This document shows, in pieces, positions 41,750 through 52,462 of a DNA stretch of 64,000 nucleotides; positions within the stretch are counted from its first letter, which is position 1; the number at the start of each line of letters is the position of its first letter. A model generated the notes under the pieces. It did no database searches. It saw only the letters and a list, made by a program, of their open reading frames with translations, and was not told the origin of the DNA. Origin of the DNA: Doryteuthis pealeii (taxonomy: Eukaryota > Mollusca > Cephalopoda > Myopsida > Loliginidae); assembly GCA_023376005.1 (NCBI GenBank), contig CM042145.1:92203725-92267724 (forward strand), read 5' to 3'. The position numbers were made by a program, and so were the translations under genes.

Positions 41750-41900
41750 ATCTGTTTTTACTTCTTTAAAGATCAGAATTCTGGCCAAAGTCGGGTGGTT
41801 TTTATTTGATGGATGGCGACAACGCCAGTCAGTACGGCTGAGATGGTTAGAAATTTCGCCACCCACAGCAATGGCCGCTTATATCATTCATTGATTAAAA
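41750..41900 (-). promoter_or_regulatory. Probable AP3M 5' UTR and promoter region
   Basis: This stretch directly upstream of the AP3M ATG is richer in G, C and CpG than the surrounding intergenic DNA and is free of recognisable repeats. No TATA box is evident. The call rests only on position and composition. Confidence 0.4.
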
Positions 41901-42147
41901 ACAAACTGTTTTGCTGAACAGGAATTTAAACCATTTAGATAATGAATAAATTTTATTTCTTTTTTTTTAGATTATTTTTAATCTATCTATTTATATATGT
42001 AATTGTCAAAGATTTGGCTGCTCTTTATTTATATGCCCCTTATGACTTCACTAAAGAATAGAAGCGGTGTACAGTACACGTGTGCAGACGGACCCTGGAT
42101 GCTTATCATTCATTTGGTGTGTCTTGGGTAACGTAATAGGGTACATC

Positions 42148-42595
42148 GTGATTTTAAGGGCAAAAATTCATAAGAGCGCACCAGCGATACATTTTGTTAC
42201 TATGGATGGCAAACAATGTAAAAATTAAAATAGCTAAATAATAATAAACCAATCTCCAATGAAATCAATGCTGTATTTTTAAACTTTAATCAAACAAAAC
42301 TATTAAGCAAACTTTAAAAATTCTGGACTTGGTAAATAAAAAAATTTAAGTCGAAATATATTACAATTTGGTTGTGTTTGATTGAACACACACATAGATA
42401 TATTCAAATATTACTAAATATGAAAATTTACATAAATCCTATTCTTAATAGACTTCTTTTCCTTAATCTAAAGTATTTTTGTATCGCTTTGCTTTCATAG
42501 GAAATCGGTTAATTATTATTTAGCTATTTTAATTTTTACATTGTCGGCCATCCATAGCTGGTGTGCTCCTATGAGTTTTCACCCTTAAATTCACA
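42148..42595. mobile_element. MITE with 50-bp inverted ends, 450 bp
   Basis: GTGATTTTAAGGGCAAAAAT and AAGAGCGCACCAGC on the left are matched by the inverse GCTGGTGTGCTCCTATGAGT and CCCTTAAATTCAC on the right. The arms extend inward (AATGTAAAAATTAAAATAGC with its inverse). Confidence 0.75.
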
Positions 42596-42599
42596 ATAT

Positions 42600-42810
42600 A
42601 ACCGGAATGGTTAGCAAGCGAGACTAGCAAACCATTACTAGTGAATTCGAATCTCATTGGGTGCCCCATACTTCTGGCCTTGTGCCACATATTAACTAAT
42701 CTTAGGTAAGGGGGTTCATACCTTTCATAAGAGTATTAGTCTGAAAATAATTGGAGTTTGAACTTGCTTACCACTATGTTGCAGTTCAGTACGTTAACCA
42801 CCTGGGGTCA
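42600..42810. repeat. Family C SINE followed by a family E fragment
   Basis: 42605-42710 holds GGTTAGCAAGCGAGACTAGC and GTGAATTCGAATCTCATTGG. 42725-42810 is minus-strand family E (TTGCTTACCACTATGTTGCA). Confidence 0.65.
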
Positions 42811-42828
42811 TGTTTACAATGAAATTAG

Positions 42829-43420
42829 TAAACCAGTCAACATACCTAGATAGCTATATCTCATCTACAGAAAGCGATGTCAATATACAAATAGGAAAAG
42901 CATGGACTGCTATTGACAGATTATTGATCATATAGAAATCTGATCCCTCTGATAAGATAAAATGGGAATTCTTCCAAGCTATAGCCATACCAGTACTACT
43001 GTATGGCTACATCATTATTTCCTATAAGTCTAACATGATCAAAGGGGAACCACTTTTGACTGATAAATTATTTATTCATTTTCCCATTAAACTAATCCTA
43101 AACCCTGAACCCTAAACCCTAATCCTAAACCCTTACCCTAACCCCATCTTTTTTTCCTAGTAGATCAATAAATAAATAAATAATTTATCAGTCAAGAGTG
43201 GATCCCCTTTGATCTGTTAGACTTATAGGAAATAACTGCTACATCACTTGGAGAAAAGATGGGAACTACACAAGGATGCTCTGTGCTGTTTTGAACAAAT
43301 CCTGGAAGCAGCACCCTAGAAAACAGCAACTATACAACCTCTTAGCTCTCATCTCATAAACCATCCAAGTAAGATAAACAAGACATACTGTTGGAGAAGT
43401 AAGGACAAACTCATAAATAA
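42829..43420 (+). pseudogene. Non-LTR retrotransposon RT fragment, split by a MITE
   Basis: Before the MITE it reads ISSTESDVNIQIGKAWTAID then RL..SDPSDKIKWEFFQAIAIP and VLLYGY, the C-terminal part of a LINE reverse transcriptase. After the MITE (43237 on) it continues DGNYTRMLCAVLNKSWKQHP then RKQQLY. Stops and a frame change show it is dead. The family is the same as at 6340 and 6720. Confidence 0.85.
43013..43236. mobile_element. MITE family M8 inserted in a LINE
   Basis: The termini TTATTTCCTATAAGTCTAAC and its inverse GTTAGACTTATAGGAAATAA, and the arms CTTTTGACTGATAAATTATT with their inverse. The flanks GGCTACAT and TGCTACAT match at 7 of 8. The centre is an expanded telomere-like run (ACCCTAAACCCTAATCCTAA). 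Confidence 0.85.
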
Positions 43421-43737
43421 AAAAAAAGAGACAGATACAAAGAGATTATGGGGTGGCATAAGGTTTAATGTTTTAGGTTAAAAGGTAGCTTGTTATTCTT
43501 GGTACGTGTTCCTAGGGTTTGCTTTTTAACCCATCTTATTTAGAGGTCATGCTGAAAAGGAATTCAAAGAAAGAAGAAAGAGACAAAGACAAAAAGTGGT
43601 TTTATGATTTAGGCTTTATTCACAGGTCATAGCCACCATGTGGCAAGGAAATTTCTTCCTGGTCAGTAGTAGTGTCTAGACACAGTTAAGGCCTAAAATC
43701 GAGTGGTTAAAGAGTCCAGTTTGCCCTACAATTGACA
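43421..43737 (-). mobile_element. LTR-like insert between duplicated LINE pieces
   Basis: GCTGAAAAGGAATTCAAAGA, AGAGACAAAGACAAAAAGTG and TTAGGCTTTATTCACAGGTC are shared with 47095-47220 and, inverted, with the end of the LTR at 44568-45532. The TTTATT is a polyadenylation signal on the minus strand. Confidence 0.6.
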
Positions 43738-44070
43738 AAGATGCTGTAAGCTGTCTTGAACAAATCCTGGAAGCAGCACCCTACAAAACAGCAACTGTAT
43801 GACCACTTGCCTCCAATCACACAAACCATCTAAGTAAGACGAACAAATGCTGGGCACTGCTGGAGAAGTAAGGACAAACCCATAAGCAACGTTCTCCTAC
43901 ATGTGGACACACCAGTGTTGGCCAACCAGCAAAAACTTACATTCACCAGCTCTGTGCAGACACTGGATACTGTCTAGAAGACCTACCAAGAGTGATGGCC
44001 AATAGAGACAGATGGTAAGAGAGTCAAAAGGAATCTGTGCTGATGGCATGCCTTGATGATGATGAATGAT
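43738..44070 (+). pseudogene. Non-LTR retrotransposon fragment, second copy
   Basis: It reads VLNKSWKQHPTKQQLYDHLP then PITQTI, a stop, and later ISNVLLHVDTPVLANQQKLT and FTSSVQTLDTV. The first 150 bp duplicate 43260-43415, and the rest extends the LINE to near its 3' end, finishing at GATGATGATGAATGATAT. Confidence 0.8.
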
Positions 44071-44567
44071 ATATATATATATCAGGATCAGAACACATCC
44101 AGAAATTGTACTAAAAAGATTCTAGGTCAAAAAAAAAAAAAAAAAAAATTTTCAAGGTGTTAAATTAGTTTTTGTTAATTACCTGTCAGCACAACTTGAT
44201 GATTATGATGATGATGTCAAAACAATCAATGACTTACCAGCATGCATACATACCAGTTACCTTTACCTTGTTTTATTTTTTTGAAACTGACAAATCACAG
44301 GGTAGAGGTAGGTCTTCTGTATGCTAAACATTAAACAATAAAAAAAAATATTCCCCCAAAAAGTTGAATCGTTTTTTTTTGTTTTTGTTTTTCTGGTCAG
44401 ACCCTTTTCGTTCATATATCTGCCCATATATATTCACATTTGGCCATCTATTGAAGGCACTTTTCCCATTTATTGATATATTTGCATATATGTGGGGATT
44501 AAATAATATTGGAAATTCCATGTTAATTATCTACCCCTGCCGCTAGGGGGCGAATCGCCATCATCGT
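44071..44567. other. Intergenic AT-rich DNA
   Basis: An A run at 44130-44150 and a short GAT-rich stretch near 44200. No gene. Confidence 0.4.
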
Positions 44568-45532
44568 ATGTTGGCGCCAAAACCAAAAACTTTACTTATC
44601 GCAAAGCAGTAACTGGAGGAGAGACGTCAAAAGAAATGCTCTCATCACTTAGCCCCAAAACAGGGCCTACTTATCACGGAGCACCCACTGAGAGTAGTCG
44701 CGTAAATAGCGGTTCCTAAACTTCACTCATCACTTAGCCCAAAAACAGGGCTTACTTCTACGGACCGTTGACCTGGACGGAGGCATTTTTTCACAGCACA
44801 CTTTCGAAGGCATTGTGTCCGCAGACTACAAGGCTGTCACAATAGCACACTACAGAAGGCACCAAGACCAAATAGTCTACTTGAAAAGGGCCCATTCATT
44901 TAAAAGAACTGTTACCAGGGCGAGAAGCTTCTAAAATAGCATCCCCCATTACTTATCACTGAACCAGTTACAAGGAAGGACGAGAAACTACTGAGACGAA
45001 GCATCTTATCAACATTTCCTACCAACGAATAGAATACCCAGTTATCACCACTACTCCAAGAACATTACTTAACTCAGATAAGTCTCGTAGCAAATACCAA
45101 TAAAATTTGCAACAAGTTCTTGCATTATTTGTCAATACAAGTATTAAATTTCCATTGTGTGTTTGTCTTCTTTGTCCGACAATTTGCCTACAACTACAGA
45201 GAAATAAGAGCTCCTTCGAAACCCGTAAATACTCTTAATAAAACTAAAATAAAATAACAAAAAAAAAAACAACAAACTCCCATGGGCCTTCACCAGAAGA
45301 ACCCTCCGCACATGTCCAACAAAAAGGACTGACTCCCAACGCCCAAAAGAATCTCTCGGCCATTCGAGTTCAGGCCTTAACTGAGTGTAGTCACTTCCTT
45401 GGCCAGGGGGATATCCCCTTGCTGCGATCAACTATGACCCGGTCAATAAAGCCTAAGTCATAAAACTACCTCCTGCCTTTGTCTCTTTCTTTTCGTTCCT
45501 TAAATTCCTTCATTTTCAGCGCAACCACCAAA
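44568..45532 (+). mobile_element. Solo LTR-like element, about 1 kb
   Basis: It starts TGTTGGCGCCAAAACC and ends TTCAGCGCAACCA (inverted TGGTTGCGC). Polyadenylation signal CAATAAAG at 45445, followed by CCTGCCTTTGTCTCTTTCTT and CCTTAAATTCCTTCATTTTC. The block is GC-richer than its surroundings. Internal repeats ATCACTTAGCCC.AAAACAGG occur twice. No clear target duplication. Confidence 0.6.
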
Positions 45533-45960
45533 TGAAATGGGGTACAAAGCAAAAAACCCTAAGAACATGCAACCAGAATATCCAGCTATACATTAAACCT
45601 TAAAACACCCCAAAACCTCTTCCTAACCCATATATATCAATCAATATCTCTCTTTAATACTCTGTACTCAATGGGTAGTGTTCACTCATCTTACTGTGTT
45701 ATATAATGCATAGGCATAGCCTATCATTTTTGTAACAAGGTGTAGTTAGAATTTAGAATTAACAATATACTGTGGAAAAATACAGTACTTGATTTAAGTT
45801 CATAGAGTTTTTTTTAGACAAGCCTTAACCCAAGGGTCACCCAAAGTGGGCCTTTCTGGCACTGATTGGCAATCTTTCATTCCTTTTAAATCACAGCGTT
45901 CCCTTTCGGAATTTCCTATGTCCACCTGTACTGGGAGTGGAAGAGAAAAGAAAAAAAGGA

Positions 45961-46187
45961 CCATATGCCTTTAGGCACCCCTTTTTGATCTCGATTCAGA
46001 AGGACATGTTTTTCATTTACACCGTCAATATCCGGTTGTTTGTTAACAGATGATTTTTAAAGTTTTTTTTTATTATAAAACTAACCCCTAACCCTAACCC
46101 CTAACAAACAACTGGATATTGACAGTGTAAATGAAAAACATGTCCTTCTGAATCGAAATCAAAAAGGGGTGCCTAAAGGTCATATGG
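45961..46187. mobile_element. Palindromic MITE family Q, copy 2
   Basis: CCATATGCCTTTAGGCACCC...ACCGTCAATATCCGGTTGTT is followed by its inverse up to GGTGCCTAAAGGTCATATGG. The centre holds the telomere-like ACCCCTAACCCTAACCCC. Confidence 0.88.
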
Positions 46188-46299
46188 TAAAAAAAAAAAA
46201 AAATCAAAAGTGCAGTATCATGTTAGAATCCATGGCCGTTTAAGTTAAAAAGAAAAGAATCTAATTTTTTTTTTTTTCTGTTAGAAATTAGGATCATGT

Positions 46300-46760
46300 G
46301 ATCAGATGAGCCAGGGAAAGTCAGAGAGAGTTAAGCGAGGGGCAAGATGTCCTTCATCTTTGTACTAATTCTCCTGTGCATGCGTGGTTAAGATGGTATC
46401 TGTTGGAATTATTTTGATATAAGATGTGCTCTAATTCCCCACCAAGATTTATAGAGTGGCTAAGGTCACATGATTTACTCCTGCAGCCAATCACTAACCA
46501 TACTGCGTGGAAGAGATACTATTTAAACCCCTCCCACTGGTCATAATTACAATTTCGCTCACTGAGGATGGACATAGGATTACCAGATCTTTACCAATAC
46601 TCAGGAAGGACTTATACGATTACCAGAGTAACCAAAGGATTCATTATCAAGGGATTCTTTACCAGGGATCCAATTCCACTCCTGCTTTAAGGCCAAAGGA
46701 TGGCCCATAAAAACTTAACAGTATCGGGGAAATCTAAATAGAATTATGTGCACACAAATT
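46300..46760 (+). mobile_element. LTR-like block with TATA-like box
   Basis: GC-balanced, with TACTATTTAAACCCCTCCC near 46518 and a run of AGGATT-type phrases (GTAACCAAAGGATTCATTAT, AAGGCCAAAGGATGGCCC). Related to 30885-30980. Termini could not be fixed. Confidence 0.45.
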
Positions 46761-47094
46761 AAGTCTCTATGTTCCTGATTTAATAAGATCCAAAATGGAA
46801 CTCAGAATGAATAGAGAAACAGCCCCAAAGAAGAAGAACCGTCAGAGAACTTGATACAACGATAGCAATAGATATGAACATTTGAAGCTAGAAGAACCTA
46901 AGAAGTAATAAAACAGTGGCGAACCACCCAGGGCAGCACAAAATTACGGTGCTGCACATTTGAGTTAATGAGGCAAATGAAAATAAAGGAAATTTTCTGG
47001 AGCTTGTTCAACTGATTGGAAAAGTCAGCATTGACATGAAGTCATTTTACCGCAGGGAGTCACACACAAACTGAAGCTTATGAGGTAAAGGTTG

Positions 47095-47425
47095 TCGGGC
47101 TGAAAAGGAATTAAAGGAAGGGAAAAGAAGAGACAAAGACAAAAGATACTTTTAAGGTTCAGACTTTATTTCTAAATTCATAGCTATTTCTTGAAAAGGA
47201 TATTTTTTCCTGAACCAGTCAAAAGCATCTGTTCCCAGTCACGGTCTGCATTCCAATGGCTGACGGTTCTTTTTGGCATAAGGAAGAGGCCTTTTTCTCT
47301 GTGCATGCTCAGTTTTTTTCCTGTTTGGTGCCTCCTGGGAGATTGTTATTTTTTATTTTATTTTAATTTTATTTTAATCCCCACAAGTTCATGCATGGCC
47401 ATTACAATGAATTTCTTCCAAGGAA
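47095..47425 (-). mobile_element. LTR-like fragment, minus
   Basis: GCTGAAAAGGAATTAAAGGA, AGAGACAAAGACAAAAGATA and CAGACTTTATTTCTAAATTC match 43540-43630. Confidence 0.55.
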
Positions 47426-47477
47426 TTTAAAATAAAATCAGTACATGAAAAGAATCAATGTCTTACCTTTGTTGGGA

Positions 47478-47800
47478 TGAACATGAGTCCAAAATGGTTA
47501 TCTTCCCCTTGCTTCAGGTTTTCGCTGATAGGTGGCTAGAGTATTTAAGCAGAAGCCCGGGAGAAAATCACTCTATTTCTCTCGGTCTGGCAACCACTAC
47601 ACATATCCATTGAGTGGGGGGCATTGCCCCCCAACCAACTATCAGTAAGTGACATTCCTTCAGTAACTTTGTATCACTTTGTTAGGACTTAGTCCTACAT
47701 TCTTTATGTATGTTTATGTATCTGCCATAACTATCTTGTACCTTGTTATGAGTATATGTATGCCTATCATGTATATATTTCTCCACGTGCTCACAGGCTG
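47478..47800 (+). mobile_element. LTR fragment
   Basis: TAGAGTATTTAAGCAGAAGC (TATA-like), CTCTATTTCTCTCGGTCTGG and ACTATCAGTAAGTGACATTC are in U3-R order. The last phrase recurs inverted at 51330 and, related, in the LTRs at 49848 and 50767. A family-B SINE follows directly. Confidence 0.55.
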
Positions 47801-48096
47801 GAGGTGCATGGTGTAATGGTTAGACTCATAGGAAATGGACTCGTCGACCAAAGTTCAAATCCAGGATGTGGCTGTTTACATTTCACATAGCACTAATACC
47901 TTTGGGAAAGGTATGAATCCAACTATTCACCCTCCAACTACAGGTAAATAATAGGGCAGGCTGTGCTCTATAACCTTGGTTAGGTAACCAGTCTAGGAGA
48001 AGGAAAACTCTGAATTCAAAACCTGTTAAACTCCGCTTAAAAAATTGACCTTGTGTTGCATCCTGCTCGTGCGGAGGGGTTGGTAAATATATATAC
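47801..48096 (+). repeat. SINE family B, full-length copy
   Basis: The head GAGGTGCATGGTGTAATGGT is tRNA-like, with the B-box AAAGTTCAAATCCAGG. The body has GGGAAAGGTATGAATCCAAC, GGAGAAGGAAAACTCTGAAT and TGCTCGTGCGGAGGGGTTGG, ending in (TA)n. Confidence 0.85.
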
Positions 48097-48159
48097 ACCC
48101 CAAACCAATATACCCCAAACTCATACATCTCTATATCATTTTTTTTTCTTTTCTTGTAT

Positions 48160-48580
48160 TCATAGTTTTTTTTTTTCACTTTGAGGAAGACGTGTGTTTT
48201 GTTTTGTAAAAACACAGATTTTTCAACAAATTGGGTATACCTATACCTTTAATATACAGGTTCTCTCATAGAAATATTAACATCTTTTTTTTTTAATCGA
48301 TTTAAAAATGTTAACATCCTTATAGGAATACCTTTAATATATTTTTAAACAGTCTCCACATGTTCACCATCCCTGTTGACATATGCTTAGAATTTCCTAC
48401 AGGTGATTAAAAAAAAAATATGTTAATATTTCTATGAGAGTACCTGTATATTAGAAAAGTATAGGTATACCCAATTTGTCGAAAAATCTGTGTTTTTACA
48501 AAACAGAACACACGTTTTCCTCAAAGTGAAAGAAACAAGGGGAGGTTACTTTCATTTATGTAGCTAATGTTCATATTACC
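48160..48580. mobile_element. Palindromic MITE family R, copy 1
   Basis: ACAGATTTTTCAACAAATTG, GGTATACCTATACC and TCTCATAGAAATATTAACAT are followed by their inverses. The right end is CCTCAAAGTGAAAGAAACAA then GGGGAGGTTACTTTCATTTA, as in 62231-62620. The left end is truncated. Confidence 0.75.
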
Positions 48581-48645
48581 GAAATTCAATAGTATTTCAA
48601 CTTTTTTATATTGGCCATAACAAATAACCAACAATATACATATTT

Positions 48646-48935
48646 ACCCGACCCCTCCCACAGGTAGGATGTGACACAAGGTCAATTTCTTAAGGTCAGT
48701 TTCTTCTTGCGGAGTACCCCTTTATCGCCATTACTCATAGGTCCACTCTGAGGGGTTGTACCTGTAAGGATCTCATCTCTTAGTTAGATGATGAGTTTTA
48801 AATGATGTATTTTTTTAAAAATTGAGACAAAAAAAAATTGAATATCCAGCAAGAATGAATAAAACAAAACATCTTCTGCATGAAATAATCCAACAAGGGT
48901 TGACACGTGAAATACAAACAACCAATCAATCTCTG
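48646..48935 (-). repeat. SINE family B tail and family D copy, minus
   Basis: 48646-48700 is the reversed family-B tail (ACCCCTCCCACAGGTAGGAT). 48708-48935 holds reversed family-D phrases (GAGTACCCCTTTATCGCCAT, ATAATCCAACAAGGGTTGAC). Confidence 0.6.
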
Positions 48936-48966
48936 CAGTTTTTAGTGATTCTGAGGTCACTGCTAA

Positions 48967-49532
48967 TGTTACATAATTATGGATCCCTAATATCTTTTTA
49001 AGGTAGTATAGAAATCCTTATGGTGATCAGTACAGCTGATGGCCTTGAGAGTGAGTGACAATGCTTGACCTCACTCTCACCTTGCTTTCTGGGGATGGAA
49101 CGTGAGAATGGAAGTCAATAGAAGCCCTTCCGGTTTAAGGTGTAAGCAACTCAGGCAGTTAGTCAGTTGCAGAGTTAGAAGTTAGAAGCTAAGCTAGCAA
49201 GATGTGAGCCTCACTGCGTGATTGTCTGGTCTGGGGGATCTGGAATAAAGTAACATCAAAAGTAAATCGAAGTCTTGTTGTTATTACTAAAAGCTAACAA
49301 TGACACAAGGCTTCTGATAAGAAATGATCCCCGACAAAGACCCGGAGTCCCCAAGAAACACCACGACAAGACCAGACCAAGATAGAAGATAGATGATAGA
49401 CGATCAGAAGACGGCCGGAAGAATAGACCAGAGTAAGACGTAAGAAGTATACAACGTATAGATATTTAGTGCCGTCAAAGAAAAGGCACTACGTAACATA
49501 TATCTATTTGGTAACGTGACGACTACGTTACA
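48967..49532 (+). mobile_element. LTR-like block
   Basis: It runs from TGTTACATAATTATGG to CGACTACGTTACA. AATAAA at 49243 is followed by TTGTTGTTATTACTAAAAGC, and a GAAACACCACGACAAGACCA segment. The LTR may end near 49300 (GCTAACA) with leader DNA after it. Confidence 0.45.
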
Positions 49533-49539
49533 CTAAGTT

Positions 49540-49808
49540 GGCGTTCATAGTATAATGGTTACTGTTGTAGGAAATGCACATAGTAATTCGAGTTAAAATC
49601 CTGGACAAGGCTGTTTGCATTTCACATAGTGATAGTATCCTTAAGAAAGGTATGGATCCAATTCTTCTCCCTCCAGCTATGGGTAAATAGTAGGGTGAAT
49701 AGTATGCAATAAGAAAAAGTTTTAATTCAAATTTGTTAAACTCCATTTAAACAAGCTAACCTTGTATCACATGCTGCTCATGCAGAAGTGTTAGTTAAAT
49801 ACATACAA
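49540..49808 (+). repeat. SINE family B copy
   Basis: GGCGTTCATAGTATAATGGT, GTAGGAAATGCACA, AAGAAAGGTATGGATCCAAT and TGCTGCTCATGCAGAAGTGT are in family order. Confidence 0.8.
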
Positions 49809-49847
49809 ATTCTAACTGGTATAGCTGCTAAGATTTATAATCCCCTG

Positions 49848-50309
49848 TGTTGGGACACAAAAATAGAATTGTCTCCCTTTTTATATTGGAAGTAGAGCCT
49901 ATCACATTAAATGTCCATTTGTCATATGACAATGCAAGCCCTGGGATCTTCTTCTTTTACCAACGTGACTTGGAATGAATCAGATGTTCCTCGCTCCATA
50001 GTGTCAAAGCAAATGTGTGCCCGTTTAGTTCCCAGACCTCCTGAAACAAAGAATTATCAGTAAGTGTGTTTCCACCTTAATCTTGTTACACTTCTAGCAC
50101 TCTATGGAACACCTGTGTGTCCTTTTTGTGGTTTGAGACTGAACCATTGTTATCCTTGTATGTTGTTCCTATTAAATGTTGTTAACCAGCATAAATTGAC
50201 TTTGTCTCTTCTCTACCAAATATTCTGTGTTGGGTTACTCCTTTTATGGATAAGCTAATGCTTTATAGGAATGCAGGTGTTAACTTTGAACTAATAATCC
50301 ACTAATTCA
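49848..50309 (+). mobile_element. LTR copy 1 with primer-binding site
   Basis: It starts TGTTGGGACACAAAAATAG and ends CACTAATTCA. TTATCAGTAAGTGTGTTTCC and CTATTAAATGTTG lie in the U5 part. TGGTGACCCTGATGTGGG (primer-binding phrase) begins at 50316. A relative of the LTR at 28820. Confidence 0.7.
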
Positions 50310-50377
50310 TATAATTGGTGACCCTGATGTGGGCAATTTTCTCCTTTAGTTAGCTAAATTCCTAGCAAATAAGGCAA

Positions 50378-50545
50378 TTAGAGTAACCTCCCTGACTTTC
50401 ACTTTGAAACAAGCTGGTAGCTATTTTGAAAGTCTCCATGCAAAATTAACAAATCTTAGAAACTTTTTCGAAAACAATACAACTGCATGCTTTAACACAA
50501 AAATATCATAAAATGTGTTCTTAATAACAATTAAGTTCATTTCAG
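50378..50545 (+). mobile_element. Palindromic MITE family R, half copy
   Basis: GAGTAACCTCCCTGACTTTC, ACAATACAACTGCATGCTTT and TCATAAAATGTGTTCTTAAT match one arm of 62231-62620. It lies between the two LTR copies. Confidence 0.65.
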
Positions 50546-50766
50546 TTAATGCGCACGCACAATTTTATGCTAGGAATTTAGCCAATTAAAGGTGAAAATA
50601 ACCCTGATGTGATCTGAACACACAGCTCTTGTGTGTAAAATTTCAATAACCCTGTCTATAATTTTAATCACCTACTACTTACTATGCTGAAGGCTGTCTG
50701 ATTTAGGTAATAGCATATTCCGATTAAAAAGTTGAGCAAATGAAGACTTGTCTGAAAAGATGATAG

Positions 50767-51127
50767 TGTTGGGACATAAAATAGAATTGTCTCCCTTTTT
50801 ATATTGGTGGTGGGGTTTCTCATGTCATGTGTCTGTTTGATGTGTGACAATGTGAGCCCTGAGATCACCCTCTTTTATTGACATAACTTGGAACGTTTGG
50901 ATGTCTGTCCCTCGCTCCATCACCAACTAAATACGTGTGCCCATTTGGTTCCCAGATCTCCTGAAACAATTGAACATCAGTAAGTGTGTTTCTACCTTAA
51001 TTTTGTTACACTTCTTGCGTTCTATGGAACACCTTTTGGTGGCTTGGGACCTTGTTATCCTTCTATATTATTCTTATTAAATCTGTATTGGGTTACCATT
51101 TTATGAATAACCTAATGCCTTATAACA
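50767..51127 (+). mobile_element. LTR copy 2 of the same family
   Basis: TGTTGGGACATAAAATAGAA, TTGTCTCCCTTTTTATATTG, ACATCAGTAAGTGTGTTTCT and TTCTATGGAACACCTTTTGG match copy 1 in order. The two LTRs are direct repeats only 457 bp apart, so the coding interior is gone. Confidence 0.7.
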
Positions 51128-51169
51128 TATAAAGATGTTATATTAATGTTGGAAGGCTTAAAGTAACCT

Positions 51170-51480
51170 CCCAACGTGGGTACAAGTGTATACATAAAAA
51201 CATTCTGACAAAGGGTGTACAACATATTTATTCCATAAGTGACGGAGATACATTTACATGACAAAGATATACACAACAGATACAAAAATATGAGGAAATA
51301 GGCGTATAACTCATGTCATAGAGAATGTCACTTACTGGTTAGGTAGGGGACAAAGCCCTCTAAAGGCTTAATAGTGGCAGGCGTCTAGACATGTTAACTT
51401 GTTGCCAGCCTGAGTGGAAAGAGGCAAATACCAACGCCATTGGACTTATGTCCTTCGTTTTACTTAAAGACATAAGAAAA
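51170..51480 (-). mobile_element. LTR fragment, minus
   Basis: The minus strand gives AACCAGTAAGTGACATTCTC and GGGCTTTGTCCCCTACC, resembling 47478-47800 (CCAACTATCAGTAAGTGACA). Confidence 0.5.
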
Positions 51481-51634
51481 ATCAAAACAGAGAGGAGTCA
51501 AATCATCCCAACAGATTTCTTTTGGTTCCATTGGAGCAGTTTTCCAAAAGAGAGATAACAAATAAACATACCTGATTAATATTATTAGAAATTAGAAAAC
51601 TTAGCGTGTCTCAAGTGAAATGTAATGCTTTTAT

Positions 51635-51637
<3 letters not shown>

Positions 51638-51671
<34 letters not shown>
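51638..51671 (+). repeat. Poly-A run
   Basis: About 33 A residues. Confidence 0.9.
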
Positions 51672-51672
<1 letters not shown>

Positions 51673-52219
51673 CCAAAAGTCAGTATCAGTCAGTGAAGTC
51701 TAACTTTTTCATTAAAATTTTTTTTAAGGCAGCTAAGAAATAAGTACCAAAAATAAAAATCGAAAATTAAATGTAAAATAAAACTAAAAAATAATTTTTG
51801 GAGATCTTTTTTCATTCTTTTCAATAATTATTTAATTGGCTATTATCTTATAAAAGAAAAAATTATAAATCAATATTTGTTCTGTTTAAAAGTTGGGGGG
51901 GGGGGCTAAATTTTCAATAGAGTTTTTCTTAAGAAATTATTAGATAACAATAATAAAATAAAGTAGTTATTAGATAAATATTTGTTTTTAGAATCTAATA
52001 TGAAATTTGAAACTTAAAATTAGGCATTTCATATTTTAAATGAATTTTATCTATTAATTTACGATAGCATACCGAGATAGTTTTTAAAATTAAGGTACCC
52101 ATACTAACTGGTGTGTGTTTAAAAACAGAGTTGTCTGTCATAAAGAATTGAGAACTGAGTTAGTATTTTCTCCTTCTGGAGGAAAAAACAATTTTCCAGG
52201 AACATTTATGGGCTTTGTA
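51672..52219. other. Intergenic AT-rich DNA
   Basis: I recognise nothing here. The phrase ACAGAGTYGTCTG..TAAA with TTTTCCTCCGGAG-like text recurs on both sides of the SINE at 52220, suggesting that an older repeat was cut by it. Confidence 0.4.
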
Positions 52220-52462
52220 AGTCGTCAGGGGGCCCTAAAGTCAGTATCAGCCAGACAGTGAGGGAGTCTATCCCCTTTTCACTAGCGCTAGACCAAGGAG
52301 ATTATTTTGGTATCTGAGGCGGAACGCCATACCTACCATCAGCTTCTCACTTTACCGCAAATATCCATTTCCTACTCATACACTGAGTTGCCGAGGGCCG
52401 GAATCAAACCAGGAACCTCGAGGTTCCCAGCAGGACATTCTCCCGACTGAGCTAAGCCGGGT
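52220..52462 (-). repeat. SINE family A copy
   Basis: The minus-strand head GGCTTAGCTCAGTCGGGAGA starts near 52459. The body and tail are present (GTCAGTATCAGCCAGACAGT). Confidence 0.82.

Noticed and set aside
43085..43150. Interstitial telomere sequence as a chromosome-fusion scar
   Set aside because: The CCCTAA-like units are degenerate and lie exactly in the centre of an M8 MITE, so they belong to the element.
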